The notes beneath the pieces were generated by a model. That model ran no database searches and was not told where the DNA came from. It was given only the letters and a program-made list of their open reading frames with translations. A program made the position numbers and the translations under genes. A stretch of 64,000 nucleotides of DNA from Erythrobacteraceae bacterium WH01K (GTDB lineage: Bacteria; Pseudomonadota; Alphaproteobacteria; Sphingomonadales; Sphingomonadaceae): positions 992,001-1,056,000 of the forward strand of contig CP115966.1 of assembly GCA_027941995.1 (NCBI GenBank). Direction: 5' to 3'. Shown piece by piece: positions 45,019 through 54,372 of this stretch (positions are counted from its first letter, which is position 1; each line of letters starts with the position of its first letter).

Positions 45019-45196
45019 TGTCGCGCCCATGTCCAACGCCACGAAAGGGCGAAGTTTCGCCGGCTCCCGGCAAAAGTGTCAATTTCGCATATCGGCGATT
45101 TGCCATTATCTTACAGGCAGATAGCGGTTTCGATGCGGCATGGGCGCTGTCAACATTGTCAACTTCGCGCGTTCATTGAAAGGCCAGACTTCCTGA

Positions 45197-45856
45197 ATGA
45201 CCCAACCTGATCCCGTCGAATTCGCCAGCCTCCTGTGCTCCCGCCTGTGCCACGACCTCCTCAGCCCGGTGGGCGCGATGACCAACGGGCTGGAATTGCT
45301 GGCCGACGAAACCGACCCCGAAATGCGCGAGCGGTGCCTGGAACTGCTGGGCCAGAGCGCGAAGGCCAGCGCGGACAAGCTGAAATTCTTCCGCCTCGCC
45401 TTCGGGGCCGCAGGCGGCTTTGGCGACAAGGTCGAAATGGCCGAACCGCGCGCCGCGATAGAGGCGCTGGCAGGCGATGCGAAACGGATCGAACTGCGCT
45501 GGGCGCTGGATGTCGACACGCTGCCCAAACCGGCGGTGAAGGCCATGCTGAACCTTGCGCATATCGCGCTGGAATCGCTGGTGCGCGGCGGCACGCTGGA
45601 TATCGGGGCGGAACGCAATAACGGGGCGAGCGAGATCGTGGTGCGCGCGACGGGGCCGAAGATCGCCTTCGACGACACGATCGGTCAGGCGCTGCAGGGG
45701 GACCTTGCCGCCGCAGACCTGTCGGGCCGCACCGCGCCTGCATGGATGATCGGGATGATGGCGGAGAACATGGGCGGCTCCGTCCAGTACCACCGGGGCG
45801 AGGATTCGCTGCTCCTGGGCGCCGTCATTCCCGAAGGGGAGGGGATGATCGGCTGA
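45197..45856 (+). CDS. chpT: Histidine phosphotransferase ChpT
   Basis: A 219-residue dimeric phosphotransferase that relays phosphate from CckA to CtrA and CpdR in alphaproteobacteria. The N-terminal helix has FASLLCSRLCHDLLSPVGA with the phospho-accepting His19; the C-terminal half is a degenerate HATPase-like domain without ATP-binding boxes. Three TGTCAA elements lie in the 180 bases upstream. The stop overlaps the amidase start (TGATG), an unexpected coupling of a cell-cycle relay to a wall enzyme. Confidence 0.9.
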   Translation: MTQPDPVEFASLLCSRLCHDLLSPVGAMTNGLELLADETDPEMRERCLELLGQSAKASADKLKFFRLAFGAAGGFGDKVEMAEPRAAIEALAGDAKRIELRWALDVDTLPKPAVKAMLNLAHIALESLVRGGTLDIGAERNNGASEIVVRATGPKIAFDDTIGQALQGDLAAADLSGRTAPAWMIGMMAENMGGSVQYHRGEDSLLLGAVIPEGEGMIG

Positions 45857-46623
45857 TGGGCAACGGCGATAGCAGCGCAAGCGATTTCGGCAGGGCGGGC
45901 GAACGCCTGCCCCCGAGCGAAGACGAACTGGTCGACCGCGAGGTCCTCTCGCCCAATTTCGACGAGCGGACCGATCCCATCTCGATGGTGGTGATCCACT
46001 ACACCGAAATGGAGGACAAGGGGTTCGCGATCGAGCGTCTGTGCGATCCGGAAGCCAAGGTCAGCGCGCATTACCTGATCGGCGAACAGGGCGAGGTCGT
46101 GCGCCTCGTGCCGGAGGAAAAGCGCGCATGGCATGCGGGCGTATCCTACTGGCGCGGGCACAAGGACGTGAACGGCATCAGCGTCGGGATCGAACTCGAC
46201 CATCCGGGCCATGCCTATGGCTACCGCGAATTCAACGACGCCCAGTTCGAGGCGCTTGTCCCGCTGGTGGCCCGGCTGGTGAAGCGTTACGATGTTCCGC
46301 GCGCCAATGTCGTCGGTCATTCCGACGTGGCGCCTGCGCGCAAGATCGATCCGGGCGAACTGTTCCCGTGGGATCGCCTGGCCGAATACGGCCTCTGCCT
46401 GCCGAGGCCGGATAAGCTGGAGAAAGGCGATCCGTTCGACAACGACGCCAGCTTCTACCTCGCGCTCGAACGCTTCGGATACGATGTGACGGACGGGTAC
46501 AAGGCGGTCGAGGCCTTCCAGCGCCGCTGGCGCCCTGAAAAGATCGATGGCGAGATCGACGGCCAGGTTCGGGCGATCCTGTTCCAGTTGCTGCTGGACA
46601 GGGACCGGGGCGTGACTAGATAG
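45856..46623 (+). CDS. N-acetylmuramoyl-L-alanine amidase, AmiD/AmpD type
   Basis: A 255-residue Amidase_2 zinc enzyme that cuts the bond between muramic acid and the peptide. Zinc ligands sit in VVIHYTEM and NVVGHSDVAPARKIDPG; the catalytic Glu region is SVGIELDHPG. Residues about 200-250 (FGYDVTDGYKAVEAFQRRWRP) are a peptidoglycan-binding fold. No signal peptide is seen with this start, so a cytosolic, AmpD-like recycling role is possible, although the C-terminal domain is like AmiD. It overlaps chpT and precedes rnpB. Confidence 0.9.
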   Translation: MGNGDSSASDFGRAGERLPPSEDELVDREVLSPNFDERTDPISMVVIHYTEMEDKGFAIERLCDPEAKVSAHYLIGEQGEVVRLVPEEKRAWHAGVSYWRGHKDVNGISVGIELDHPGHAYGYREFNDAQFEALVPLVARLVKRYDVPRANVVGHSDVAPARKIDPGELFPWDRLAEYGLCLPRPDKLEKGDPFDNDASFYLALERFGYDVTDGYKAVEAFQRRWRPEKIDGEIDGQVRAILFQLLLDRDRGVTR

Positions 46624-46625
46624 AG

Positions 46626-47038
<413 letters not shown>

Positions 47039-47080
47039 TTCGCTGTCCTACCGTGCAGTGTTGGGTCTATCCCTTTTCGA

Positions 47081-47869
47081 ATGAGAGACTTGCACGCCCG
47101 TCGCAGCATGGCCCAGATCGTGGCCATCATCCTCGCCGTTATCGTCCAGATCGGCGCGACCTTCCTGCCGGCGCTGGGCTTCGGCGAGAATATCGGCAGC
47201 CGTTCGGACGATATCGAAACGCTGATCACCCCGTCCGGATGGGCGTTTTCCATCTGGGGGCCGCTGTTCTTCGGTTCGGCCTGCTACGCCGTCTGGCAGG
47301 CGCTGCCGGCCCAGCGGGGCAACCCGCTGCTGGGCCGGATCGGCTGGTGGTCCGCCGGGGCACTGGCCGCGCAAGGGGTATGGGCCGTTTACACGCAGGG
47401 CGCTGCGCTGACCGCGGTGTCGGCCCTCATCATCCTGGCCTCTCTCGTCTGCCTGCTGGTCATCATGCGCGCAGTCGCCGGGCTGCACCGGGTGATGACG
47501 ACGGCGGAGCGGTGGCTGGTCGGGCTGCTATTCACCGCTTTGGCGGCTTGGCTGACTGCGGCGAGCATCGTGAACATTTCCGCCGCACTGGTATATCACG
47601 GCGCCGATTTCGGTGCCGCAGAGGCACTGATCAGCGCGGCCGTCATCGTGGTGGGCGGCTGCATCGCCTCGCTCGCCATTTCGCGCAGCCGCGGCGCGCC
47701 ATATTATGCGCTCGTGTTCCTGTGGGCCTTGCTGGCAATCTATTTCCGCGGGGGGCAGGAAGCGCCTGCCGTCGCCTGTGCCAGTATCGCTGCCGCCATA
47801 CTGGTCGCAGCGACCTCCATGCTACGGCTGGCCGATCCTGCCAATCGCCGGTTCTGGACCGGCTGGTAG
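47081..47869 (+). CDS. TspO/MBR-like multi-pass membrane protein
   Basis: A 262-residue inner-membrane protein with about eight hydrophobic segments. The block ITPSGWAFSIWGPLFFGSA is the pattern of the larger TspO/MBR-related proteins (tryptophan-rich sensory protein family). The family binds porphyrin-type ligands in some members, but nothing here fixes the ligand. Neither candidate ATG (47081 or 47108) has a clear ribosome site; the first is chosen. A longer open frame through rnpB is rejected. Confidence 0.7.
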   Translation: MRDLHARRSMAQIVAIILAVIVQIGATFLPALGFGENIGSRSDDIETLITPSGWAFSIWGPLFFGSACYAVWQALPAQRGNPLLGRIGWWSAGALAAQGVWAVYTQGAALTAVSALIILASLVCLLVIMRAVAGLHRVMTTAERWLVGLLFTALAAWLTAASIVNISAALVYHGADFGAAEALISAAVIVVGGCIASLAISRSRGAPYYALVFLWALLAIYFRGGQEAPAVACASIAAAILVAATSMLRLADPANRRFWTGW

Positions 47870-47898
47870 GGGGGGGCGCCTTGCAACTCGGACTGCCC

Positions 47899-49281
47899 AT
47901 GCGAACGGCCATGGCGGGGGTTGCATTGTCGGCCCTGATGTCGGCGTCTTCGGTTGCCGCGTGTTCCTTCATGCCGGTCATCGAACTGGAGGGGGATCCG
48001 GTCAGCCTTCGCGCGGATTGCCGCGCTTTGCTGAGGGACCGACAGGACGTTTTGCAACGTCTGGGCACCGGCACGCTTGCCTATTCGGACATCGGCGGAG
48101 CCGTGCGGGCGCTGGGGAACGGGACAAATGAATGCCCGCAGCAAAGGGGCACCGCATTTGCGTTCGTCGATGCTGCACTCGGTTCGCCGGTAAGAGCAGG
48201 CGCAGCATCGCCAGCTGTCGAAGATTTCCTGAAGTGGGCGCCGGAGAGCCTACCCGAGTTGCGAAGGATCGAGGCAATCACAGGAAGCTGGATCGTGTCG
48301 CCTGCCCCGACTTTCCATGGCGGCGTATGCAGTGCAACGCCCTATCTGGCGGACGCATTGCCGGATGGCGTCCCGCAGGAACGCCTGCAGTCGCTTCTCG
48401 TGCGGCCCGAATACTGGGCGGAGGCCATCCGCCAGTTCGGCAACAACCCGGCACGCGACCGCATGGTGCTGGAGACGCTTGTGGATTCTGCAAATCCGGA
48501 GTTCGACCTGCGCGAAGCGGCGCGCCTGCTTCCCGAATTCCACCGCGCAGACCGGACCCAGCCGAGCCGCCACGCCATGCGAAAGGGTGCGCGGACGCGC
48601 ATGCTCGTGGCGGAGGCTCTGGCCGATCCCCAGCGGGGGCTTGCCGATTACGAGGCTGCTTCTGATGCGCTCGGCAGCCTCACCCAATTCACCGCTCCGG
48701 ATTTGGACGCCCCAATGCGTGAGCGGCTAATCCGATTTCAAAACAGGATCGCGCAGAGCCGCCTCGCCAGCGACGATCCGGCGATACAGCGACGCGCGGA
48801 ACTGGTCTTGCGCACAGGCGACCCCAATGCGCGGCCGGGGCCACCGGTCAAGGGATTACTTCCAGCGGGTAGCACGGTCGTGGTGCTGGAGGAGTGGCCA
48901 GAGGCGCTCGTCATGCCCCGGCTTGGCGAGAAAGCCATGGAGCGGATCGCCGATAGCTATCCCTCCCGGGCGATACGCACGGGCGAGGGCGGCCGGGTCG
49001 CGATCGGCGCGCTTTTCGATCCGGAAGGGACCTTCCGCACATTCCACGTGCTACAAGGGACCGCCTCATCCGCTCTCGAAAGGTCGGCGTTGACGAATGC
49101 AGAGAGGTACGTCCTGAGTGACACAGGCACGCTTCGTCTTTCCGGATATGCCGGCGCGTATGTTCTCGCGCCGCTTGCCGTGTTCGAATACAGCTTCGGC
49201 GACGCAGAAGGCGAGGCTACGTCCGATACTGACTGGCCACCTGTCTTTCGTATTACCGCCCCTCGATTAGGCGAAAACTGA
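47899..49281 (+). CDS. Exported hypothetical protein, possible TonB-C-like end
   Basis: I do not recognise this 460-residue protein. The N-terminus (MRTAMAGVALSALMSASSVAAC) is a signal peptide, perhaps lipoprotein-like although the Cys context is weak. Most of the protein looks helical and soluble. Near residues 370-420 GRVAIGALFDPEGTFRTFHV and SALERSALTNAERYVL recall the TonB C-terminal fold, without a proline-rich spacer or membrane anchor. GC is slightly lower than its neighbours. It starts 30 bases after the TspO-like gene; ugd ends 10 bases away in convergence. ATG at 47899 chosen; TTG at 47881 possible. Confidence 0.6.
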   Translation: MRTAMAGVALSALMSASSVAACSFMPVIELEGDPVSLRADCRALLRDRQDVLQRLGTGTLAYSDIGGAVRALGNGTNECPQQRGTAFAFVDAALGSPVRAGAASPAVEDFLKWAPESLPELRRIEAITGSWIVSPAPTFHGGVCSATPYLADALPDGVPQERLQSLLVRPEYWAEAIRQFGNNPARDRMVLETLVDSANPEFDLREAARLLPEFHRADRTQPSRHAMRKGARTRMLVAEALADPQRGLADYEAASDALGSLTQFTAPDLDAPMRERLIRFQNRIAQSRLASDDPAIQRRAELVLRTGDPNARPGPPVKGLLPAGSTVVVLEEWPEALVMPRLGEKAMERIADSYPSRAIRTGEGGRVAIGALFDPEGTFRTFHVLQGTASSALERSALTNAERYVLSDTGTLRLSGYAGAYVLAPLAVFEYSFGDAEGEATSDTDWPPVFRITAPRLGEN

Positions 49282-49290
49282 GCCGAAAGC

Positions 49291-50613
49291 TCAGCTGCGC
49301 CCGATGCTGGAGTATTCGAAGCCCGCGGCGCGCATTTCTGCGGGTGTGTAGATATTGCGCAAATCGACCATGACCGGCGTCTTCGCGAGCGATTTTACCC
49401 GGTCGAGGTCCAGCGCGCGGAAGGCGTCCCATTCGGTGACGATAGCGACGGCATCGGCGCCCTCGATAGCGGAATATGGGTCGTCGCACATGGTGACGTC
49501 CGGCATCAGCGGGGCGGCGATGGCCATGCCTTCGGGATCATAGGCAGCGACGTCGACGCCCGCATCGCCCAGCGCCTGCGCAATGGCGATGGCCGGGGAA
49601 TCGCGCATGTCGTCGGTGTTCGGTTTGAACGTCAGGCCCAGAAGGGCGACCTTCTTGCCGCGTGCTGCTTCGGCGCCGCCCAGCGCGTCGAGCACCTTTC
49701 GGCCCATTGCACGTTTTCGCGTGTCGTTCACCTTGACCACGGCTTCAACGATGCGGGTCGGACTTTCATGGTCCTCTGCCGTCTTGAGCAGGGCGAGCGT
49801 GTCCTTCGGGAAGCACGATCCGCCATAGCCGGGGCCCGCGTGAAGGAATTTCGGGCCGATCCGGCCGTCCATGCCGATACCGCGCGACACGTCCTGCACG
49901 TTGGCCCCGACCTTTTCGCACAGGTCCGCCATTTCGTTGATGAAGGTGATCTTCGTCGCGAGGAAGGCGTTGGCGGCGTATTTGATCAGTTCGCTCGACC
50001 GGCGGTTGACGATCAGCAGCGGCGATTCGTTGAGGAACAGCGGACGGTAGACCTCGGTCATCACCTCGCGGCCGAAATCGTCCTCCGCCCCGATCACGAT
50101 CCGGTCGGGGCGCTTGAAGTCGCCGATGGCTGCACCTTCACGCAGGAATTCGGGATTGGAAACGACGGACACCTTCAGTCCGCGCTCCTTCACGGCGGCG
50201 CTGTCCGCAAGGATGCGTTCGACCTCGTCGCCCGTGCCGACAGGCACGGTGGACTTGGTCACCACGACGGCGTCGTTGGCCAGCGCGTCTCCGACTTCGC
50301 GCGCGACTGCGTGGACGTAGGTGAGGTCCGCATGACCGTCGCCCCGGCGGCTGGGCGTGCCCACTGCGATGAAGATGGCGGAAGCGCCCTCGATGCCCTC
50401 TGCAAGATCGGTGGTGAAGGAGAGGCGGCCCGCCTTCACATTGCTGTCGACCAGCGCATCCAGCCCGGGTTCGTAGATCGGCATGATACCGTCATGCAGC
50501 TTGGCGATCTTTGCCGGGTCCTTGTCGATGCACACGACATCGTGACCGAAATCGGCGAAACATGCGCCCGATACCAGGCCGACATAGCCGCTGCCCACCA
50601 TAGCGATCTTCAT
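49291..50613 (-). CDS. ugd: UDP-glucose 6-dehydrogenase
   Basis: A 440-residue NAD-dependent enzyme turning UDP-glucose into UDP-glucuronate for surface polysaccharides. The N-terminal Rossmann loop is MVGSGYVGLVSGACFADFGH; the catalytic Cys is in GYGGSCFPKDTLAL; the C-terminal UDP-binding domain has LGLTFKPNTDDMRDSP. It lies 63 bases downstream of the metallophosphatase gene's stop on the + coordinate but both read leftward, so they may share a transcript started at 51480. No other nucleotide-sugar gene adjoins. Confidence 0.95.
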   Translation of the reverse strand: MKIAMVGSGYVGLVSGACFADFGHDVVCIDKDPAKIAKLHDGIMPIYEPGLDALVDSNVKAGRLSFTTDLAEGIEGASAIFIAVGTPSRRGDGHADLTYVHAVAREVGDALANDAVVVTKSTVPVGTGDEVERILADSAAVKERGLKVSVVSNPEFLREGAAIGDFKRPDRIVIGAEDDFGREVMTEVYRPLFLNESPLLIVNRRSSELIKYAANAFLATKITFINEMADLCEKVGANVQDVSRGIGMDGRIGPKFLHAGPGYGGSCFPKDTLALLKTAEDHESPTRIVEAVVKVNDTRKRAMGRKVLDALGGAEAARGKKVALLGLTFKPNTDDMRDSPAIAIAQALGDAGVDVAAYDPEGMAIAAPLMPDVTMCDDPYSAIEGADAVAIVTEWDAFRALDLDRVKSLAKTPVMVDLRNIYTPAEMRAAGFEYSSIGRS

Positions 50614-50676
50614 TGCCGGGGTCCCTTGCTGGAAGTCTTTCGATTGATCATGACGCGGCCCATTGGCACGCGGATG

Positions 50677-51480
50677 TTAAGTTAGCGTGTCGCGGTGCTC
50701 GATGGAAATTTCGCCATCCTGTTCGACAGCCTGGATATAACGCCGCGTTTCGCCTTCCAGGACGACAGCGGTAAGGCGTCCGAACCGGAAGGCACCGGTA
50801 TCGATCCCGATCCGGTTGGGACGCTCGTCCACATCTTCGAAAATGGTATGCCCGTGGACGATAATGTGCGGATGCGGTGCGTCATGGGCAAGGAAGCGTT
50901 CCCGGATCCACAGAAGGTCGCGCCGCTTCTGCTCTTCCAGCGGGACGCCGGGCGTAATGCCGGCATGCACGAACGCAAAGTCGCCCGCGACCACGAATTC
51001 CTCGAAGCCCTGCATAAATTTGCGATGCTTCTTGGGGACCAGTTCATGCAACCGCTTCTGCAGACTGGAGATCGAGGCGTCGTTATATTCCTTCTTCGGA
51101 ATGCCGTAGCTCAGGATCGTCTCGCGTCCGCCATGCTTCAGGAAATGGCGCAGGACAGCCTTGTCTTCGAAACTCTCGAGGAACATCTCCTCGTGATTGC
51201 CGGCCAGTATGCGGACATTGCGCGATTTCTGCCACTGGCGTGCGCCCTCTATGACCTTGCGGCTGTCGGGTCCGCGATCGACCAGGTCGCCCAGCAGGAC
51301 GACGGTGGTTTCGGCAGGTCCGCTCGCCTTGTCGTCTTCCTCGATGGCTTCGGCGAGCGCTTCGAACAGGTCGTAGCAGCCATGGATGTCACCGATGGCG
51401 TACCAGCGTGTCCCTTCGGGGACACTGGCACCCTTCGCGCGTTCGCGGGGGCGGAATAGGGCTTTGAGAGGTTTGATCAT
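50677..51480 (-). CDS. Calcineurin-like metallophosphatase (PrpA/bis-PNP type)
   Basis: A 267-residue phosphatase of the PPP/diadenosine tetraphosphatase group. The dimetal motifs are in order: GDIHG, GDLVDRGPDS, GNHE and HGH (VHGHTIFEDV). It may act as a Ser/Thr protein phosphatase or on small nucleotides. The ATG at 51480 gives MIKPLKALFRPRERAKG; an open extension upstream is not convincing. It reads away from the divergent TorF porin and toward ugd. Confidence 0.9.
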   Translation of the reverse strand: MIKPLKALFRPRERAKGASVPEGTRWYAIGDIHGCYDLFEALAEAIEEDDKASGPAETTVVLLGDLVDRGPDSRKVIEGARQWQKSRNVRILAGNHEEMFLESFEDKAVLRHFLKHGGRETILSYGIPKKEYNDASISSLQKRLHELVPKKHRKFMQGFEEFVVAGDFAFVHAGITPGVPLEEQKRRDLLWIRERFLAHDAPHPHIIVHGHTIFEDVDERPNRIGIDTGAFRFGRLTAVVLEGETRRYIQAVEQDGEISIEHRDTLT

Positions 51481-51565
51481 GAATTTCGATGCCAGCGCGG
51501 TCGCGGGCGCAGATAGGCATTCGCGCCCTAGAGCGCAAACGCTGTGCGGAGCCTGAACAACGCAG

Positions 51566-51656
51566 CTGTCACAAAAAAGCAACGGTTCGCCAGCGAGGAG
51601 AAAAGCTGTGCACCGAAATCTTGTGCGGCGCAGCAAACCTGTGCACAAAAGCAACG
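51566..51656 (+). promoter_or_regulatory. Repeated elements upstream of the TorF-type porin gene
   Basis: TGTCACAAAAAAGCAACG (51566-51583) and TGTGCACAAAAGCAACG (51640-51656) are near-copies, with a half copy TGTGCACC at 51607-51614 between them. They lie 89-179 bases before the porin start, in the region shared with the divergent phosphatase gene. Tandem half-palindromic TGTG/CACA elements suggest regulator binding; the regulator is unknown. Confidence 0.35.
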
Positions 51657-51744
51657 TCTCGAGTGAGAATCACGCACTAATAAACCGCGTGGCCGCTCGT
51701 ACGCAGGTGGGACGAAGCACAACCCCAAGCTCCAGGAGCGAGTC

Positions 51745-52521
51745 ATGCTTACGTCCATTCGCGGTTTTTCCGCATCGTCCGCAATCGCGGCAACTCTTTT
51801 TCTCGCCGCGCCTTCGATGGCGCAGTCCGTCGTCAATCCGGCCGAAGAGGTCGATGAAGGCAGCAGCAGCGGTCTGTCCGTCTCGGCTAATGTCGCGCTG
51901 ACCAGCGAATACCGGTTCCGCGGCGTCGACCTTTCCGGCGGCGAACTGGCGATCCAGGGCGGCGTCGATGTCGCCCATGACAGCGGCTTCTATGTCGGTA
52001 CGTGGGCATCCAGCCTCGACGAGCAGACGGTCGGCTACGGCAGCACCGAACTCGATGTCTATGGCGGATGGTCGGGCAACCTGACCGACGGCCTTGCCGC
52101 GGATGTCGGTGTGATCGGTTACCTCTATCCCGACGCCGGCCCGGGCGATTTCGATTATATCGAGGTCTACGGTTCGCTCGGCTACACGCTCGGCCCTGCC
52201 GAAACGACTGTCGGCATCGCCTATGCACCCGAGCAGGATTCGCTCGGCGGCGACGACAATTTCTACATCTATGGCGATGTGGGCGTGGGCATCCCGAACA
52301 CGCCGATCACACTGACCGGCCATCTTGGCTATACCGACGGTTTCCTGACCTTCACCAATGACGGGAAAGCGTTCGACTGGTCGATCGGTGCCGAAGCCGC
52401 GATTGCGGGCACCCCGCTGACGGTGGGCGCAGCCTATGTCGGTGCGGAAGGCGACATTCCGGCAGGTGCGTATGATTTCGTCGACGATGCCTTCGTCGTC
52501 ACGCTGAGCGCCAGCTTCTAA
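51745..52521 (+). CDS. TorF-family putative outer-membrane porin
   Basis: A 258-residue exported protein with signal peptide ending SMAQ. After it comes the family signature NVALTSEYRFRGVDLSGGELAIQGGVD, then alternating beta strands (GFYVGTWASSL, STELDVYGGWSG) and a C-terminal Phe (VVTLSASF), all typical of the Gcw_chp/TorF family common in sphingomonads. It probably forms a small barrel in the outer membrane. It has its own long upstream region with repeats, and its own terminator. Confidence 0.88.
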   Translation: MLTSIRGFSASSAIAATLFLAAPSMAQSVVNPAEEVDEGSSSGLSVSANVALTSEYRFRGVDLSGGELAIQGGVDVAHDSGFYVGTWASSLDEQTVGYGSTELDVYGGWSGNLTDGLAADVGVIGYLYPDAGPGDFDYIEVYGSLGYTLGPAETTVGIAYAPEQDSLGGDDNFYIYGDVGVGIPNTPITLTGHLGYTDGFLTFTNDGKAFDWSIGAEAAIAGTPLTVGAAYVGAEGDIPAGAYDFVDDAFVVTLSASF

Positions 52522-52545
52522 ACGAAGCCAGCGATTATTTCCGGA

Positions 52546-52581
52546 TGGGCGGTCTCTTGTGAAAGGGGCCGCCCTTTCTTT
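52546..52581 (+). terminator. Intrinsic terminator after the porin gene
   Basis: GGGCGG pairs with CCGCCC, with a 16-base loop that may pair further, and is followed by TTTCTTT. It begins 25 bases after the porin stop. Confidence 0.75.
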
Positions 52582-52592
52582 ATGGCGCTTCC

Positions 52593-53030
52593 ATGGCCAG
52601 ATATCTCCACACCATGATCCGCGTCGCCGATCCCGATGCCGCGGTCCGATTCTTCCGGCTGATCGGCCTGGAAGAAACCCGCCGTTCCGATAGCGAGGGC
52701 GGACGCTACACGCTGATCTTCATGGCTGCCCCGGGGCAGGAAGGCGTGGCGGAACTGGAGCTGACCTATAACTGGCCGCCAGAGGACGGAAGCGAGCCCG
52801 AGGTCTATGACGGTGGCCGCAATTTCGGCCATCTCGCCTACCGGGTGGAGAATATCTACGAGACCTGCCAGCGGCTGATGGATGCGGGGGTCACGATCAA
52901 CCGCCCCCCGCGCGACGGGCACATGGCCTTTGTCCGCTCGCCCGACGGGATTTCCATCGAACTGCTGCAGGAAGGCTATCTCGATCCCCAGGAGCCGTGG
53001 TCCAGCATGGAAAACACCGGCAGCTGGTAA
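52593..53030 (+). CDS. Lactoylglutathione lyase / glyoxalase I (VOC family)
   Basis: A 145-residue metal enzyme of the vicinal oxygen chelate fold. The first half has LHTMIRVADPDAAVRFF with the His ligand, ELELTYNW with the Glu ligand; the second has FGHLAYRVENIYETC (His) and DGISIELLQE (Glu). All four metal ligands of glyoxalase I are thus present. It detoxifies methylglyoxal as its glutathione hemithioacetal. It stands alone, convergent with nhaA. Confidence 0.9.
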   Translation: MARYLHTMIRVADPDAAVRFFRLIGLEETRRSDSEGGRYTLIFMAAPGQEGVAELELTYNWPPEDGSEPEVYDGGRNFGHLAYRVENIYETCQRLMDAGVTINRPPRDGHMAFVRSPDGISIELLQEGYLDPQEPWSSMENTGSW

Positions 53031-53069
53031 GACCGACCGTATCGCGGCATTCGCCCCGGGGTTTGTCGC

Positions 53070-54284
53070 CTACGGTTCGACGAACTCGGTCGGCTCTTCC
53101 GGATGCGTCGTGGTCAGGCGCAGGACGGTGTAGCCCACGATGGCGGAGATGATCGATCCGCCAAGAATGCCGATCTTCGCCTCGTCGACGAACGTCCTGT
53201 TCCCGTCGAACGCCAGGCCGCTGATGAACAGCGACATGGTGAAACCGATGCCGCACAGGATGGTGATACCCCAGATTTCCACCCAGTTCGCACCCTCCGG
53301 CGCCTTGGCGATCTTCAGCTTCACCGCTGCGAAGATGATGCCGAAAATGCCGATCTGCTTGCCCAGGAAAAGGCCGGCTGCAATCGCGATGGGTAGCGGG
53401 GCGAGGATTTCATCCATGCCCATGCCCGACAGGTTCACGCCTGCATTGGCGAAACCGAAGATCGGCACGACGAGATAGGCGCTCCAGGGGGCGAGGCCGT
53501 GCTCCATCTTCTCCAGCATGGAGTGCCCGGTCTGGTCGCGCATGGGGATGGTCAGCGCGGCGACAACGCCCGCAATGGTCGCGTGAACGCCCGAGAACAG
53601 GACCGCCACCCACAGGACGAGCGAAACGAGAACGAAGGGCCACATCCGGCTGACGCCGAAGCGGTTCATGGCGACCATTACCCCGAAAACGACCGCCGAG
53701 ATGGCCAACCACATCACCTTGATATTGGCGGTGTAGAAAGCAGCGATGACCAGCACCGCGCCGATGTCGTCGACGATTGCGACCGTCAGCAGGAACAGGC
53801 GGAGCGAGGCCGGCACCCTGCTTCCCAGGAGGCCCAGGACGCCCATTGCAAACGCGATGTCCGTTGCCGCCGGAATGGCCCAGCCGCGCAGTAGCTGCGC
53901 GTCGCCGCCGATCAAACCGACATAGACGAGCGCCGGCACGGCCATGCCCGCCGCAGCCGCCATGATCGGCAGGCGCCGCTGTTCGGGCGAAGCCAGTTGT
54001 CCGCAGATCAGCTCGCGCTTCACCTCCAGCCCGACGACGAAGAAGAAAATCGCCATCAGGCCGTCATTGATCCACAGGTGCAGATCGTCGAGCTTCGGGA
54101 TCGGCGTCCAGGACAGCTTGCCATAGAAAAGCTGTTCATAGGCCCCGGCCAGCGGGGAATTCGCCACCAGCATGGCTGCCGCCGCGACCATGATCAGGAG
54201 AACACCCGCAGAGGCGTCGCTGACGAACAGTGCGCGGACGGGTGCGAAGGCACGAGCGATAGGTTTGCGGATCGGTCTCAACAT
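53070..54284 (-). CDS. nhaA: Na+/H+ antiporter NhaA
   Basis: A 404-residue antiporter with about 12 helices. The ion-binding Asp pair is in LTVAIVDDIGAVLVIA, and other family blocks are present: GLMAIFFFVVGLEVKREL, PAATDIAFAMGVL and GIGFTMSLFISGLAF. The ATG at 54284 (MLRPIRKP) has AAAAGG upstream. It exports Na+ under alkaline or salt stress, fitting a marine or salt-exposed habitat along with the CPA1 antiporter at 28 kb. Divergent from the NfrB-like gene, 88 bases between. Confidence 0.95.
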   Translation of the reverse strand: MLRPIRKPIARAFAPVRALFVSDASAGVLLIMVAAAAMLVANSPLAGAYEQLFYGKLSWTPIPKLDDLHLWINDGLMAIFFFVVGLEVKRELICGQLASPEQRRLPIMAAAAGMAVPALVYVGLIGGDAQLLRGWAIPAATDIAFAMGVLGLLGSRVPASLRLFLLTVAIVDDIGAVLVIAAFYTANIKVMWLAISAVVFGVMVAMNRFGVSRMWPFVLVSLVLWVAVLFSGVHATIAGVVAALTIPMRDQTGHSMLEKMEHGLAPWSAYLVVPIFGFANAGVNLSGMGMDEILAPLPIAIAAGLFLGKQIGIFGIIFAAVKLKIAKAPEGANWVEIWGITILCGIGFTMSLFISGLAFDGNRTFVDEAKIGILGGSIISAIVGYTVLRLTTTHPEEPTEFVEP

Positions 54285-54372
54285 CGTTGCTGCCTTTTCC
54301 GCAAAGTTACCGGCGTTGCAAGGGCGACCTCGTCTGGTTAGCGTCGTTGCGGGATATAAAGGGGGTCGCACT

